From positions 62,001 to 126,000 of the IMG/VR virus record IMGVR_UViG_3300033995_001164: a stretch of 64,000 nucleotides of DNA; one strand, given 5' to 3'. This DNA comes from a virus. This document shows, piece after piece, positions 54,376-63,986 of this stretch (positions are counted from its first letter, which is position 1; each line of letters opens with the position of its first letter). The position numbers were made by a program, and so were the translations under genes. Below the pieces are notes generated by a model. It saw only the letters and a list, made by a program, of their open reading frames with translations. It made no database searches and had not been told where the DNA came from.

Positions 54376-54661
54376 TTTCTATTTTTTTAATGTGTGGTAA
54401 TTTGTTTGTTTTATTTCTATTGTATTTTGAAGGGTCCTCTTCATATAGTACATCAACTTCTTCTTCATGAAAAGTGATTAATCGAATACTGTTCACACCT
54501 TCTTCATTAACCCCCTCATCTAACATCCCAAATAAAACGCTATCACCAATTTGTTTACTCCTACCTGAAAAGTAAGTTTTATCTTTTAGTTGACTTAAAA
54601 TTTCATAAGACAACATTTTATTGTCCCTCAATTGTAAATCAATTTCTTCTTTAAATGTCAT
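54365..54661 (-). CDS. Hypothetical protein between SSB and UvsX, 98 aa
   Basis: Acidic, soluble protein (MTFKEEIDLQLRDNKMLSYEIL ...), overlapping uvsX by 11 nt. No motif. In T4-like phages small proteins at this place are sometimes recombination mediators (UvsY is 137 aa), but nothing in the sequence confirms that. A link to UvsX loading is a guess by position. Confidence 0.65.
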   Translation of the reverse strand: MTFKEEIDLQLRDNKMLSYEILSQLKDKTYFSGRSKQIGDSVLFGMLDEGVNEEGVNSIRLITFHEEEVDVLYEEDPSKYNRNKTNKLPHIKKIENGN

Positions 54662-54725
54662 ATAATAATATCATTAATACTTGGACAATAAGTATGTCTT
54701 ACGGTCCAAGTTTTATTATTTTATT

Positions 54726-55577
54726 TTAGAATGGAAGCTCTTCATCAGGTAAATCATTCATTTGTGGGTCAATAGGACTTTCATTTGATTTAGCACCACC
54801 AAAAGACTCTGTACCGACTGAATCACTTTCGTAAGAATATCCACCTTTATCTGAATCCCATCTTGGAGTTTCCCCACGAGCAATTGCTTCAAGATATTCA
54901 ACCGGTTTTTTAGAATAAACATCTAACCAAGTTAACTCATCATTAATCCAAGCATCTGCCTGTGCTTGGTCTGTATGTACAGGACCTTTGTCTTCATACA
55001 TAATTGTAGATACAGTCGTGTATTCTTTTCCTTTTGGTGTTTTAGCCTTAGATAATTCAATGATTAAATCTCTACCTTCTTGAGCGTTGGTAATATCACC
55101 TTTGTTTCTCCAAATTGGGATAATTTTATCTAAGATACCATCGTTTTTGTAGTTATGTTTGAATCTCCAAAATTTAGGTCCGTGGTCTTCATTATCTCTA
55201 TCGATAACTTTTACGATATAGAATTTACGAGAACGGTACTGAGTAGCTAATTGTTTGTCAGATTCTTTTCCGGTTGAAATTAACTCTTCGTAAACCTCAT
55301 TTAAAGGTGAACGCTCGTTATCATTCTTTCCCGGGTCGTAGAATTTTTGCCATTGTCCCCCAACTTGAATCTCATGATACCAAGCCTCTTTGAATGGTGA
55401 AGAACCATCACTCGTAGGTAGGATTCTAACTCTTCTTTGTCCTGATTGCTCCTTATCACCTAAGATAAGTGCAAAATATTTTTTCATTCTTTCGTCTTGC
55501 GACATTTTTCCTTGGGCCCCGCCCCCTGATTGTTTTGAATTTTCGTACTGTGCCAATACGGCGTCTAATGAACTCAT
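54726..55577 (-). CDS. 32: Single-stranded DNA-binding protein, gp32-like
   Basis: The 283-residue protein follows gp32 layout: a basic N-terminal arm (KMSQDERMKKYFALIL), an OB-type core with RRVRILPTSDG, FKEAWYHEIQVGGQWQKFYD and RSRKFYIVKVIDRDNEDHGPKFWRFKHN, then an acidic tail ending DLPDEELPF for partner binding. T4 gp32 has a structural zinc held by three Cys and one His; this protein has no Cys at all, so the zinc site is missing. It coats ssDNA at the fork and works with UvsX and helicase loaders. Preceded by a strong terminator. Confidence 0.9.
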   Translation of the reverse strand: MSSLDAVLAQYENSKQSGGGAQGKMSQDERMKKYFALILGDKEQSGQRRVRILPTSDGSSPFKEAWYHEIQVGGQWQKFYDPGKNDNERSPLNEVYEELISTGKESDKQLATQYRSRKFYIVKVIDRDNEDHGPKFWRFKHNYKNDGILDKIIPIWRNKGDITNAQEGRDLIIELSKAKTPKGKEYTTVSTIMYEDKGPVHTDQAQADAWINDELTWLDVYSKKPVEYLEAIARGETPRWDSDKGGYSYESDSVGTESFGGAKSNESPIDPQMNDLPDEELPF

Positions 55578-55642
55578 GTGTTAAATAATTAAATTGTTAA
55601 ATTGTTAAATAAACATAAGTGATAAATCGGGAAAAGTCAAAT

Positions 55643-55670
55643 TAAAAAAGGTGTCCGTTAAGACACCTTT
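55643..55670 (-). terminator. Rho-independent terminator between the coiled-coil protein and gp32
   Basis: AAAGGTGTC (55647-55655) pairs perfectly with GACACCTTT (55662-55670), 6-nt loop CGTTAA; on the minus strand a T-run follows (TTTTTTAATT). It lies 11 nt after the stop of the gene at 55681-56382, so gp32 is expected to have its own promoter within 55578-55642. Confidence 0.9.
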
Positions 55671-55680
55671 GAAGTTTTTA

Positions 55681-56382
55681 TTATCGTTTGAATGAGGGTT
55701 TGTAGTCGTCTCGTTGAGAACCTGGTTGGAAGGAATTTTTAATATCGCTTGAATTAATGTCTTCAACTTCATCGGAAGTTAAAACATATTCATTTTTTCC
55801 GGTCATTTCCATTTCGTCTTGTTTGTCATCAAAAAATTGAGATAATTTTTGATTGAAAGGGTATGAATCGTAACTTCTCAATTCTAATTTCTCTTGAGGT
55901 GTTTTTTCTCGATATTTTTCAATTTTACTTTCAAGTGAATTTAATTTGTTCATTACATTATCCATCTCTCCTAATTTGGATTCTAAGTTAGATAGTTGAC
56001 TGAATAAGTTTTCAAAATACTCATCTTGTTTAGTTTCAATATTTTTTTGAGAATTAACCAAATCAGTAATTTCAAGTTCTTCACTTCCACTACCATCATC
56101 AGTTGATTCTTCAGAACTACCCTCATCATCGATTTTTTCTACATCAGGGTCAGTTGCAACATCAATTGCTTGTGGTATATCTCCAGGCGCCGGTGGTGGT
56201 ACTGCCTCAGATGGTGCTGGAGCCGGTGGAGTTTCTTCTCCCGGTGGGGCCATTGGTGGTGTCAAAGCACCTAATTCATCTTCAATGGGTGTTTCAGGTT
56301 CAACCGCAGCTTGTTCCATAATATAATTGTTAATATTATGATACCTTGTAATTTCTTGTATTAATTTTCTATCTAATGCCAT
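55681..56382 (-). CDS. Pro-rich, acidic coiled-coil protein, likely virion-related
   Basis: The 233-residue protein has an N-terminal helix (LDRKLIQEITRYHNINNYI), a Pro/Ala/Glu-rich linker (about 30-75), an acidic Ser/Asp/Glu stretch (about 80-105), a coiled coil (about 105-155, FENLFSQLSNLESKLGEM) and a polar tail. The N-terminal helix reminds me of leading segments of phage structural or assembly proteins. Overall layout suits a scaffold, prohead core or tail-assembly factor. No family is recognised; role inferred only by shape and its position after the 2446-aa baseplate gene. Confidence 0.65.
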   Translation of the reverse strand: MALDRKLIQEITRYHNINNYIMEQAAVEPETPIEDELGALTPPMAPPGEETPPAPAPSEAVPPPAPGDIPQAIDVATDPDVEKIDDEGSSEESTDDGSGSEELEITDLVNSQKNIETKQDEYFENLFSQLSNLESKLGEMDNVMNKLNSLESKIEKYREKTPQEKLELRSYDSYPFNQKLSQFFDDKQDEMEMTGKNEYVLTSDEVEDINSSDIKNSFQPGSQRDDYKPSFKR

Positions 56383-56388
56383 TTTTAA

Positions 56389-56613
56389 TTATCCGTTTAA
56401 TAATTGTTTAATTCCTCCTGCTGTCTCAACTCTAACTTTTCTGTTAATCGTTGTTTGATGTCCAGCTCTTTCAATAAGCCCATCTCTTTCTCTGATTGTA
56501 TAACAATCACCTGTATCTAAATCACAAACTTGTTGTGTTCCATCACCGTTATCTGTTTGAGAAACTCTTGTTGATTTTCCAAGATAGTTGTCTAATGCTG
56601 ATTTTATGTTCAT
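56389..56613 (-). CDS. Small hypothetical protein with a DGT...C...C motif, 74 aa
   Basis: MNIKSALDNYLGKSTRV is followed by NGDGTQQVCDLDTGDCYTI (two Cys eight residues apart) and a helix ending GIKQLLNG. Compact domain of unknown family. TATAAATA (56628-56635 on the plus strand) stands 14 nt before the start. It lies 6 nt above the coiled-coil gene and 33 nt below the large baseplate gene; possibly virion-associated. Confidence 0.6.
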   Translation of the reverse strand: MNIKSALDNYLGKSTRVSQTDNGDGTQQVCDLDTGDCYTIRERDGLIERAGHQTTINRKVRVETAGGIKQLLNG

Positions 56614-56645
56614 AAAATTGTTTTTATTATAAATATATCATTATG

Positions 56646-59600
56646 TTATAAAGTGAAAACATCACTTATTATTGTTTGTACCAATATTTCACCTCCAATT
56701 GGTGAGGTAGTCCCGTATGGTCGATATTCAACTTGTAATCTGAAAGACCCTAATTTGTTAAGGGTTATTTCATTTGTATAATTTGTTGTTATCCCCCCAA
56801 TCCCACTATAATTAACTATTTCATATGTGGTAGCGTTTAAAATTTTAGTACTAACGACATTTTGAGTAGTAAAAGGTTTTTCAGTAATAAAATTATATGT
56901 AATATAACCACCCGCGGGTTTTTTAATATTATAGTAACTCCACCCTTCCCCTTGTAAATTTGGGGAATCAAAAAGTTTAATTAACGATAGTTTTTGTTGA
57001 GGAAACGTTGGTAAAGTTTGACTTGTTGGCACATTCTCAACCGGTACTTGGGTTTGCCCAGGAGCGGTATACCATACCTTAAATGGAAATTGTTGTACCA
57101 CAGGTTGCTCTACCCCTTTATATGCTTTTAATATAAACACAAGGTCTATTTGCGTTTTACCTTCAATTTTTGGAATACTATCAATAAAGTAAGATTCTAC
57201 TTCAGTTAATGTCACATTAAATTCGTTATTTAAAACTTGTCCTCCAACACTTATTTCACTTTGTGAAATATATTTTCGACTAACTTTACCATTAACTTCT
57301 ACCAACTCATAAACAGTATACCTCATGTCAGGATTAGGAGATAAAACATATCCCGTTGATTGAGGATTTATCTTGACATTTAAAGATTGGGTTTTACTCT
57401 CATTTAATTGTATCTCAGTACCAATCATAGTCAAAGGTCCGACAGTTTGAGGATTAGTATTTGATGATTGTAATTGTTCCGAAGTTGACGAATTTGTCGT
57501 TTGATTTTGAGGGTTTTGATAACCTCCCGGTGATGATGCAGATGATGCAACTATTGATGGGTCAAACGTATAGTCCCCAACACTTGTAAAGACCCCATTT
57601 GGTGTTGTAATAACAATCTTACCTTTACTAATAACCTTACCAGTTCCAATTATTGGAGTATTAAATCTTAAGGTAGTACCATTAAACACGGTAAATTCAG
57701 TAGATGGTACATTAACCCCGTTAACCTTAATTGAACTTGTTCCATTAAAATCAGTACCATTAACTTGAACTATTGTACCTGTATTTCCAGATAGTGGTGA
57801 GAATGATGTTATTATTGGTGGTGGACAAGATAGTTGTGATACAACCGCAGTAGTTGTCGGCACCCCATTACTTGAACCCTTACTTTCAACTTCATTTATC
57901 GTGTTTTTTAAATCTTCAACAATCGCCTTTGTCGCTATTTTAACACCAAGTGCCGAAGTTAAGGCACGGTCAAAAGTATTTTTTAATGTCTCATAATCCT
58001 TAATATGTGTATCATAATATGATTCAGATAAAACTTTAACCGGCCAAAAACAAGCATAATATTTAACAAGTCCAAGATTCGATATTTGTGGAATTCTTTC
58101 TCGTATTCTTGCGGACATAAATGCAATAAAATTATCTATTGTACTAAAATTTGCAATAGGTAATGATTCTTTTGTTGCAGGGGTTTGATTAAGATTAAGG
58201 CAAGAATAAGTACTTAAAAATGTCCCGTCAATTTCCCCATAATCAATATCTAATGTCACAGTTGCAAAATTATGATTCCATCCGTTAAATTTACCTATTT
58301 TACTATTACTCGCCTTTTGAAATGTTCTAACATATGAAATACAATAAATAATTGTTGCTAACTCAAGATTATTTGGCATGATTCTTTTAAGTGCCTCAGC
58401 AAATTGTGATTCAGTTATCCCTGTAAGAACCGCGTTAGTTGATTGAAACTTTTTATTAAGATAAATCGGTAATACTTTACTTTCACATTGATTAGTAGTT
58501 CCTTTAGTACTATTCGCCGATTGTACGATATTATTTGATTTAGTACTTTCAGTTGAAGCGCTTAAAACATTAATTGTATCTTTCTTAATTTTAAGAAGTT
58601 CCTCAACTTTGGTTAGTAAATTTTGATTAATACTTTGAATAAAATTATCAATTGCTGGTAAATCATAAACCCCTTGTCTAACTCCTTGAAATGTTGTTTG
58701 GAATTGACCCGGTTGAATAGAATGTTCAACTTGTTGTATCATATATGGGCCATTAAACATTGGTACATGTCTTAAATTAAAATACATGGTCGGTTGTAAT
58801 AACGCATTACCTAAACAAACGACCGAACATTTATAACTTCTTTGTTTGTATAAATTATATAAACTGGCATTTTGAGTTGCAACATTTTTACCTGACGCTT
58901 GGTCAACCATATTTAATTGAGTTGCAATTGTTTCTGATGTTGCAACCCCATTATCTTGTGACACACTAAAAGAATAAAAAACATTTTGATTTCTAATTCC
59001 AATATCAACACTAAACCCTACGCATTTATTTGAAACACCCCAATCTTTTTTACCAACTTGGTTTTCAATTAAAGGGTTTTCAGATGCCCTACCCATATCA
59101 AACGCATCATCTCGGAATCTAAAATTACCTTTTGGTAAATTTAAATATTGTGATGGTTTACCAACATAGAAACAAACCATTTTTGAACTTGATTTTCTAT
59201 AATCAACATCTAAAAATGTACCCCATAAGTTATTAGCAAATTCCAACGAACCTTCCGCTCTATTCGGAATTGTGGTACCATCTACATCTTGAACATTGTA
59301 AAAATTAATATATGCAGGTAAATTCATTACCGTAAAATTATTTTTAATTAATAATCCACTAATAAAAGTATAAACACTCATTGACTCATTTATTGATTTT
59401 TGACTGAACATATTTCTCATTTCAAAAATATCTAATAAGATAGTATCACCAATATTTCTTGACGCCCTATCTAAAAATAAAATATCTTCAAATAATGTCT
59501 TACTTTTATAATCTCCACCAGCAATCCATTTATCGTTTAACGCTTTGAAAACTTCATAATTTTCAACCTTACTCTGTTGACTGTCAATAGCACTTTGAAT

Positions 59601-62600
59601 TGTTTTTTCCGGTAATTGTTCTTGGTCAGGTAAATTTTTTCTAACCCCTTCCAGTACAAGATTTAAAAAATTATCTTGTAAAACACTTTCATTTGTAAGG
59701 TATTGGTTAATTTGTGCTTGAAATTGTGCAACAGTGATATTTGGGTTTTTTAATTTTTGAGTGGCATACATTTTAATAATTGGTGCCAATAAAACAACAT
59801 TATCAACAGTAAATTGAATATTATTATCAATGAAAAAATCAGTGATGTATGAACCGGTACTGCTGTATACAACATTATTTATAGTTGAAAACCCCACTTC
59901 AGTTTCAAGAGTAATCCAAGCGTTTGGATTTAACAATTGAGACTGACTAAGACTTAATGAACTTGTTTTTGTTGGTAAAGTATTTTTTACATACGGTTGA
60001 AACTTAATTGGGTCAATGACTTTTTGAACATTATTATGGGACAAATAAGAATCGAAAATTCTTCTATTATAATTTGACGGATTACCGTATCTAAATAAGA
60101 TATCATAATTCATAAAATCTTTAATACCTGTTTGAAAAACATTATATTGGTTTCCAATTGTATTAGAAAAATAATTGAGGTCTGAAACCTCTTTTCCTTG
60201 AATTGGGACTGTCATTAAATTTCTAAATAATGACTGAAAATTTCTAAAATTATCATTAGTATCGACAGGTGAAGTATCAAATTGGGATACTTGCGCGTTT
60301 GTCGCACTATTTGTAATAGGTTTACTAAAGTTTAAAAATTCTTGTTCAAATAAATCTAATATTTTTTTCTCAAAAACTGAAAATATCTCCTCAATTTCTG
60401 TATAATTATCACCGTTCAAAAAATATAATGGTGATTGTGTCTCCCCGCTATTAATTCGAGTAATATAAGAATCCGGTTGTGGATACGTAATTTGATTACT
60501 ATCAAAATAACCATAGTTTGGTGCCGACCATAAAGTCCTAACAGAACCATTATAAACACTTGGGTTTGATGTTAAATTAACCTTAGTATTATTTCCCGTG
60601 GTTAAATTATCAACACAGGCAATTTTTGACTGATTTAGAGGATTACCAAATGAAGGTACAACATAGTAATCTGTACCTTTAGTATTACTTACCGGGTTAC
60701 AATTAACATCAGGATAATAATTACTACTACTAAGTAATACAGAATATGTAATAACATTTAATGTTTTACCATTTTGATTTGCGGATATAATATTTGAATC
60801 TGAGAAATTATACAATTTCATACCACCTTTAACACTATTTTCAATCTCAAGATTAGTATATTCATCATATAATTCAAACCCATTATAAAACACATTAAAA
60901 TCATTAATTACTTTAGGATAAAACCCTACATTCATTTTAGCAGTTGTTGGGGTTTCTTCTTGTAGTGTAATTGAAATTGGTGATTCATTATAATTAAATT
61001 GGTATGTTTGAGTATTTGAACTTAGTATAGGACTATAATTTGTTGTGTAGTCGAAATTAGTCCAAGCACTTGATAAAATATCAACATTAGATTCTTTGTA
61101 TTTTTTATAACGATGCCATATAGACCCATACTTTAATATCCAAGCATATGGTAGTTTATGTATTGCTCCAAATTTTTTGAAACAAGATGAAATATAATCT
61201 AACTCATCAGGAACGGTATTAGTGTTGGTCTTATACCGTTCTCTTAAAGTCGCCAAAGGCAATGAATTTAAAAAGAGATACGCGGATTGTACATAAGGAT
61301 AAGGGTCACTTGTTCTATTATTTTGAACACCATTCATAATTGAATTAACAAAATATGGAGTATTCAACATAGAAGTTGTCGTTTTAAACGGTAATACATC
61401 TGTTGGAGTCGTAGCGTCATAATATCCTTCAGTTGCAACGAAATTTTTAGGTTCTCTTTCTAAATAAAAATCTTTTAAACCATATGGATTTAATAAATTA
61501 AATTGTAATGCGACTAATGATGGATTTTGGTTTTGATAAAATGAAAAATTAGTAACCGGTCTATTTGTTGTAAAATTATATACATCATTAAAATTTGATA
61601 TGATTTTTCTTGGTTCAAATATCTTTAAAGTTTTTTTAGTATTATACACTTCATTACCAACTGACTTTTTACTTGAACTTAGGTTATTTAAACACCAAGT
61701 GGGGTTAGTGTATGGTAAGGTATCTACAATCAAAGGTTCGTTTGATGCATTTTTTAATAATACATCTAAAGCAAATGATTTAGTACTAACTTGTGGTATT
61801 TTACCAATATCAGATGTAGATAAAATACTATAAGAATTATTAACTAAATTTTTAATATATGGTGTAACAAAGAAATCACGAATATAATCTTGGTAAGCTC
61901 GACCGGTACCGTCATTTGATATGGTACTTAAAAATTGCGGATATGAATTTGCCTTTAAATTATAATTTTTAAGTTTTAATGTTAGATATGGTGAACTTAT
62001 ACCAAGTCCTTTAACAATGTTGTTAACTTCCGATTCAACATTTAACTTAATTAATTCATCAATTTGATTAGAATTTGCTCTAATTAATCCGGAATAATGT
62101 GATGTTAAAAATTGTCGTTCCCAAATTTCATAAAAGAATTTAACCTCTTCTTTATTGACATATGGTAATCCCGCAGATGGAAACTCAATTGCATTTATAT
62201 TAATTCGATTAGTATCTCTTTCATTATCTAATGGTGGCGGGGCAATCGGAATTGTAAATTTTTGAGTTAGTCCCTTCATATACTCTTCGACAAATTCAAC
62301 TTCAGGCCATTTATCAAAAAGATAACCTTGTGTTAAGTTAACAACTGTTGGGTCAGCAATATATTTTAATTGAAATCTTCCTTTTTTATCTTCGGGTGTT
62401 TCAACAAAAAATAATGGCCATGGATATACCGGTTCTTCCGAATTCGATAAACCTTGATTAGATTCTTTGGCACTAACAGATATTGGGACTTTCTGTCTCG
62501 TCTCAGAACTTTGAGCAGAAGACGGATTATCCATAATGGCTTGTTTTCTAACAGGGTCATATTTTACATTCCAAGCATTAGTATGAACATCATCTAATAA

Positions 62601-63986
62601 TCTAATAAACGCCTCTGCAGATGCCATAACAACTGCAATCATATTTCTAACTGTTGGTTTAAATCCAAGACCACTGTCAGTGTCTTCAATTTTTCTTAAC
62701 AATTCCGCAGAAATTGATGATTCATATTCTGATAATTTTTTATTTGCATCAGTCTCTAATAAAGATATCTGACCATCAAATCTATTCGTCCCTTCAAAGA
62801 TAAAAAAACTTGGTGCCAATACTTCTGATTTTGAAATTACAGGAAGTTTTGTTTGATATAATTGTTCTTTAAAAGCATTTATGTCATCTTCTGTCGGTAA
62901 TACTTTACCTGTTTGTAACCTTACTGTTTCTTTCCAATTGATAGCACCATCAACTGGTGGGTCAATTTTAAGAGTGTTAAATTTAATAGGATTTGGAATT
63001 GGGGATTCCCCATTTTTACCTAAAGTTTCATTTTCAGATAAAGCTTTGTTAAATTTATCAACATAACTTTCCAATAATTTACCGGCAGTTTCTTTTTCCC
63101 CCAAGGTTAATTTTTTATAAACATAAACTTTTTCATTTGTATTATTTAACACAATTGGTTTTGGGTCAATATAGGTATTAAACCATGAAATGTTTGTTCC
63201 CCTAATCGCAGAAAAATATTGTTTTAATATTTCTTTATAATTACGAATATTAGTAAGAGGCATAACCTTCGCTTTAGGAAATTTATCCATAATACGATTC
63301 TCAAATGTACTCAACTTAGTCATCAATTGGAATAATGTTAATTCCGGTAAATCAGCCGGAATTAATCCTTTTGCCTTATATTCACTATAAACCTCAACAA
63401 TTTTTTGATAACCCTTTTCCGAAACTATTTGAGTAACAACAGAGTTATCACTTTGAGAATTATTCTGTGAAATAACTCCTTGAGCCTTTGATTGTGATTC
63501 TGCCGTCTTATTAGATTCCTGTGTTCCTGTAGGAGATGTCGAAATATTAAATGTTTGACCATACATGTGTGGTACTGCCATTAAATGTCCCATTGATATT
63601 TCATTTAAGACATTAAACTTGTATCCTTTAAATTGTAAATCCACTTGATAGTTACCACTAAATGTATTAAATGTTGCATGAAATTTTTCCAAATTTAATT
63701 GATATCTAATTGCCTGTCCATAATACCCTTTTAATGTTAAATAAAAGGGTGGGTAAGGAAGATTAAAAAAAGCGGCATAAGGCGAATTATTACCCAACGA
63801 AAACAATGCTTTACCTTGAACATCCTCCAACCTCATACTAACTGAAGGTACAAAAGACGAATTAGTTGTTATATTAATTGATGTAATCCCAAGTAATCCA
63901 TTATCAAACACATTTGTTAAATTGGCCGGAGAACTGATTGAATATGCCTGATTACCGTCATTAGTCGGAACTGTCTTTTCCATCAT
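56646..63986 (-). CDS. Giant baseplate/tail protein (2446 aa) with hub-like, lysozyme-like and IPT/TIG regions
   Basis: The N-terminus (residues 20-150) has SFVPSVSMRLEDVQGKALF and PPFYLTLKGYYGQAIRY, a beta-barrel-like pattern of tail proteins. Around 1730-1780, FNGPYMIQQVEHSIQPGQFQ resembles the end of gp27/gpD-like hub domains. Residues about 1850-1990 (SQFAEALKRIMPNNLELATI ... FNGWNHNFATVTLDI) could be a degenerate lysozyme-like fold. An IPT/TIG domain (about 2052-2147) starts ITSFSPLSGNTGTIVQVNG. The last 300 residues are beta domains. An ATGA junction at the start suggests an upstream gene ending at 63983. A baseplate hub or central tail structure is inferred; subdomain calls are tentative. 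Confidence 0.72.
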   Translation of the reverse strand: MMEKTVPTNDGNQAYSISSPANLTNVFDNGLLGITSINITTNSSFVPSVSMRLEDVQGKALFSLGNNSPYAAFFNLPYPPFYLTLKGYYGQAIRYQLNLEKFHATFNTFSGNYQVDLQFKGYKFNVLNEISMGHLMAVPHMYGQTFNISTSPTGTQESNKTAESQSKAQGVISQNNSQSDNSVVTQIVSEKGYQKIVEVYSEYKAKGLIPADLPELTLFQLMTKLSTFENRIMDKFPKAKVMPLTNIRNYKEILKQYFSAIRGTNISWFNTYIDPKPIVLNNTNEKVYVYKKLTLGEKETAGKLLESYVDKFNKALSENETLGKNGESPIPNPIKFNTLKIDPPVDGAINWKETVRLQTGKVLPTEDDINAFKEQLYQTKLPVISKSEVLAPSFFIFEGTNRFDGQISLLETDANKKLSEYESSISAELLRKIEDTDSGLGFKPTVRNMIAVVMASAEAFIRLLDDVHTNAWNVKYDPVRKQAIMDNPSSAQSSETRQKVPISVSAKESNQGLSNSEEPVYPWPLFFVETPEDKKGRFQLKYIADPTVVNLTQGYLFDKWPEVEFVEEYMKGLTQKFTIPIAPPPLDNERDTNRININAIEFPSAGLPYVNKEEVKFFYEIWERQFLTSHYSGLIRANSNQIDELIKLNVESEVNNIVKGLGISSPYLTLKLKNYNLKANSYPQFLSTISNDGTGRAYQDYIRDFFVTPYIKNLVNNSYSILSTSDIGKIPQVSTKSFALDVLLKNASNEPLIVDTLPYTNPTWCLNNLSSSKKSVGNEVYNTKKTLKIFEPRKIISNFNDVYNFTTNRPVTNFSFYQNQNPSLVALQFNLLNPYGLKDFYLEREPKNFVATEGYYDATTPTDVLPFKTTTSMLNTPYFVNSIMNGVQNNRTSDPYPYVQSAYLFLNSLPLATLRERYKTNTNTVPDELDYISSCFKKFGAIHKLPYAWILKYGSIWHRYKKYKESNVDILSSAWTNFDYTTNYSPILSSNTQTYQFNYNESPISITLQEETPTTAKMNVGFYPKVINDFNVFYNGFELYDEYTNLEIENSVKGGMKLYNFSDSNIISANQNGKTLNVITYSVLLSSSNYYPDVNCNPVSNTKGTDYYVVPSFGNPLNQSKIACVDNLTTGNNTKVNLTSNPSVYNGSVRTLWSAPNYGYFDSNQITYPQPDSYITRINSGETQSPLYFLNGDNYTEIEEIFSVFEKKILDLFEQEFLNFSKPITNSATNAQVSQFDTSPVDTNDNFRNFQSLFRNLMTVPIQGKEVSDLNYFSNTIGNQYNVFQTGIKDFMNYDILFRYGNPSNYNRRIFDSYLSHNNVQKVIDPIKFQPYVKNTLPTKTSSLSLSQSQLLNPNAWITLETEVGFSTINNVVYSSTGSYITDFFIDNNIQFTVDNVVLLAPIIKMYATQKLKNPNITVAQFQAQINQYLTNESVLQDNFLNLVLEGVRKNLPDQEQLPEKTIQSAIDSQQSKVENYEVFKALNDKWIAGGDYKSKTLFEDILFLDRASRNIGDTILLDIFEMRNMFSQKSINESMSVYTFISGLLIKNNFTVMNLPAYINFYNVQDVDGTTIPNRAEGSLEFANNLWGTFLDVDYRKSSSKMVCFYVGKPSQYLNLPKGNFRFRDDAFDMGRASENPLIENQVGKKDWGVSNKCVGFSVDIGIRNQNVFYSFSVSQDNGVATSETIATQLNMVDQASGKNVATQNASLYNLYKQRSYKCSVVCLGNALLQPTMYFNLRHVPMFNGPYMIQQVEHSIQPGQFQTTFQGVRQGVYDLPAIDNFIQSINQNLLTKVEELLKIKKDTINVLSASTESTKSNNIVQSANSTKGTTNQCESKVLPIYLNKKFQSTNAVLTGITESQFAEALKRIMPNNLELATIIYCISYVRTFQKASNSKIGKFNGWNHNFATVTLDIDYGEIDGTFLSTYSCLNLNQTPATKESLPIANFSTIDNFIAFMSARIRERIPQISNLGLVKYYACFWPVKVLSESYYDTHIKDYETLKNTFDRALTSALGVKIATKAIVEDLKNTINEVESKGSSNGVPTTTAVVSQLSCPPPIITSFSPLSGNTGTIVQVNGTDFNGTSSIKVNGVNVPSTEFTVFNGTTLRFNTPIIGTGKVISKGKIVITTPNGVFTSVGDYTFDPSIVASSASSPGGYQNPQNQTTNSSTSEQLQSSNTNPQTVGPLTMIGTEIQLNESKTQSLNVKINPQSTGYVLSPNPDMRYTVYELVEVNGKVSRKYISQSEISVGGQVLNNEFNVTLTEVESYFIDSIPKIEGKTQIDLVFILKAYKGVEQPVVQQFPFKVWYTAPGQTQVPVENVPTSQTLPTFPQQKLSLIKLFDSPNLQGEGWSYYNIKKPAGGYITYNFITEKPFTTQNVVSTKILNATTYEIVNYSGIGGITTNYTNEITLNKLGSFRLQVEYRPYGTTSPIGGEILVQTIISDVFTL

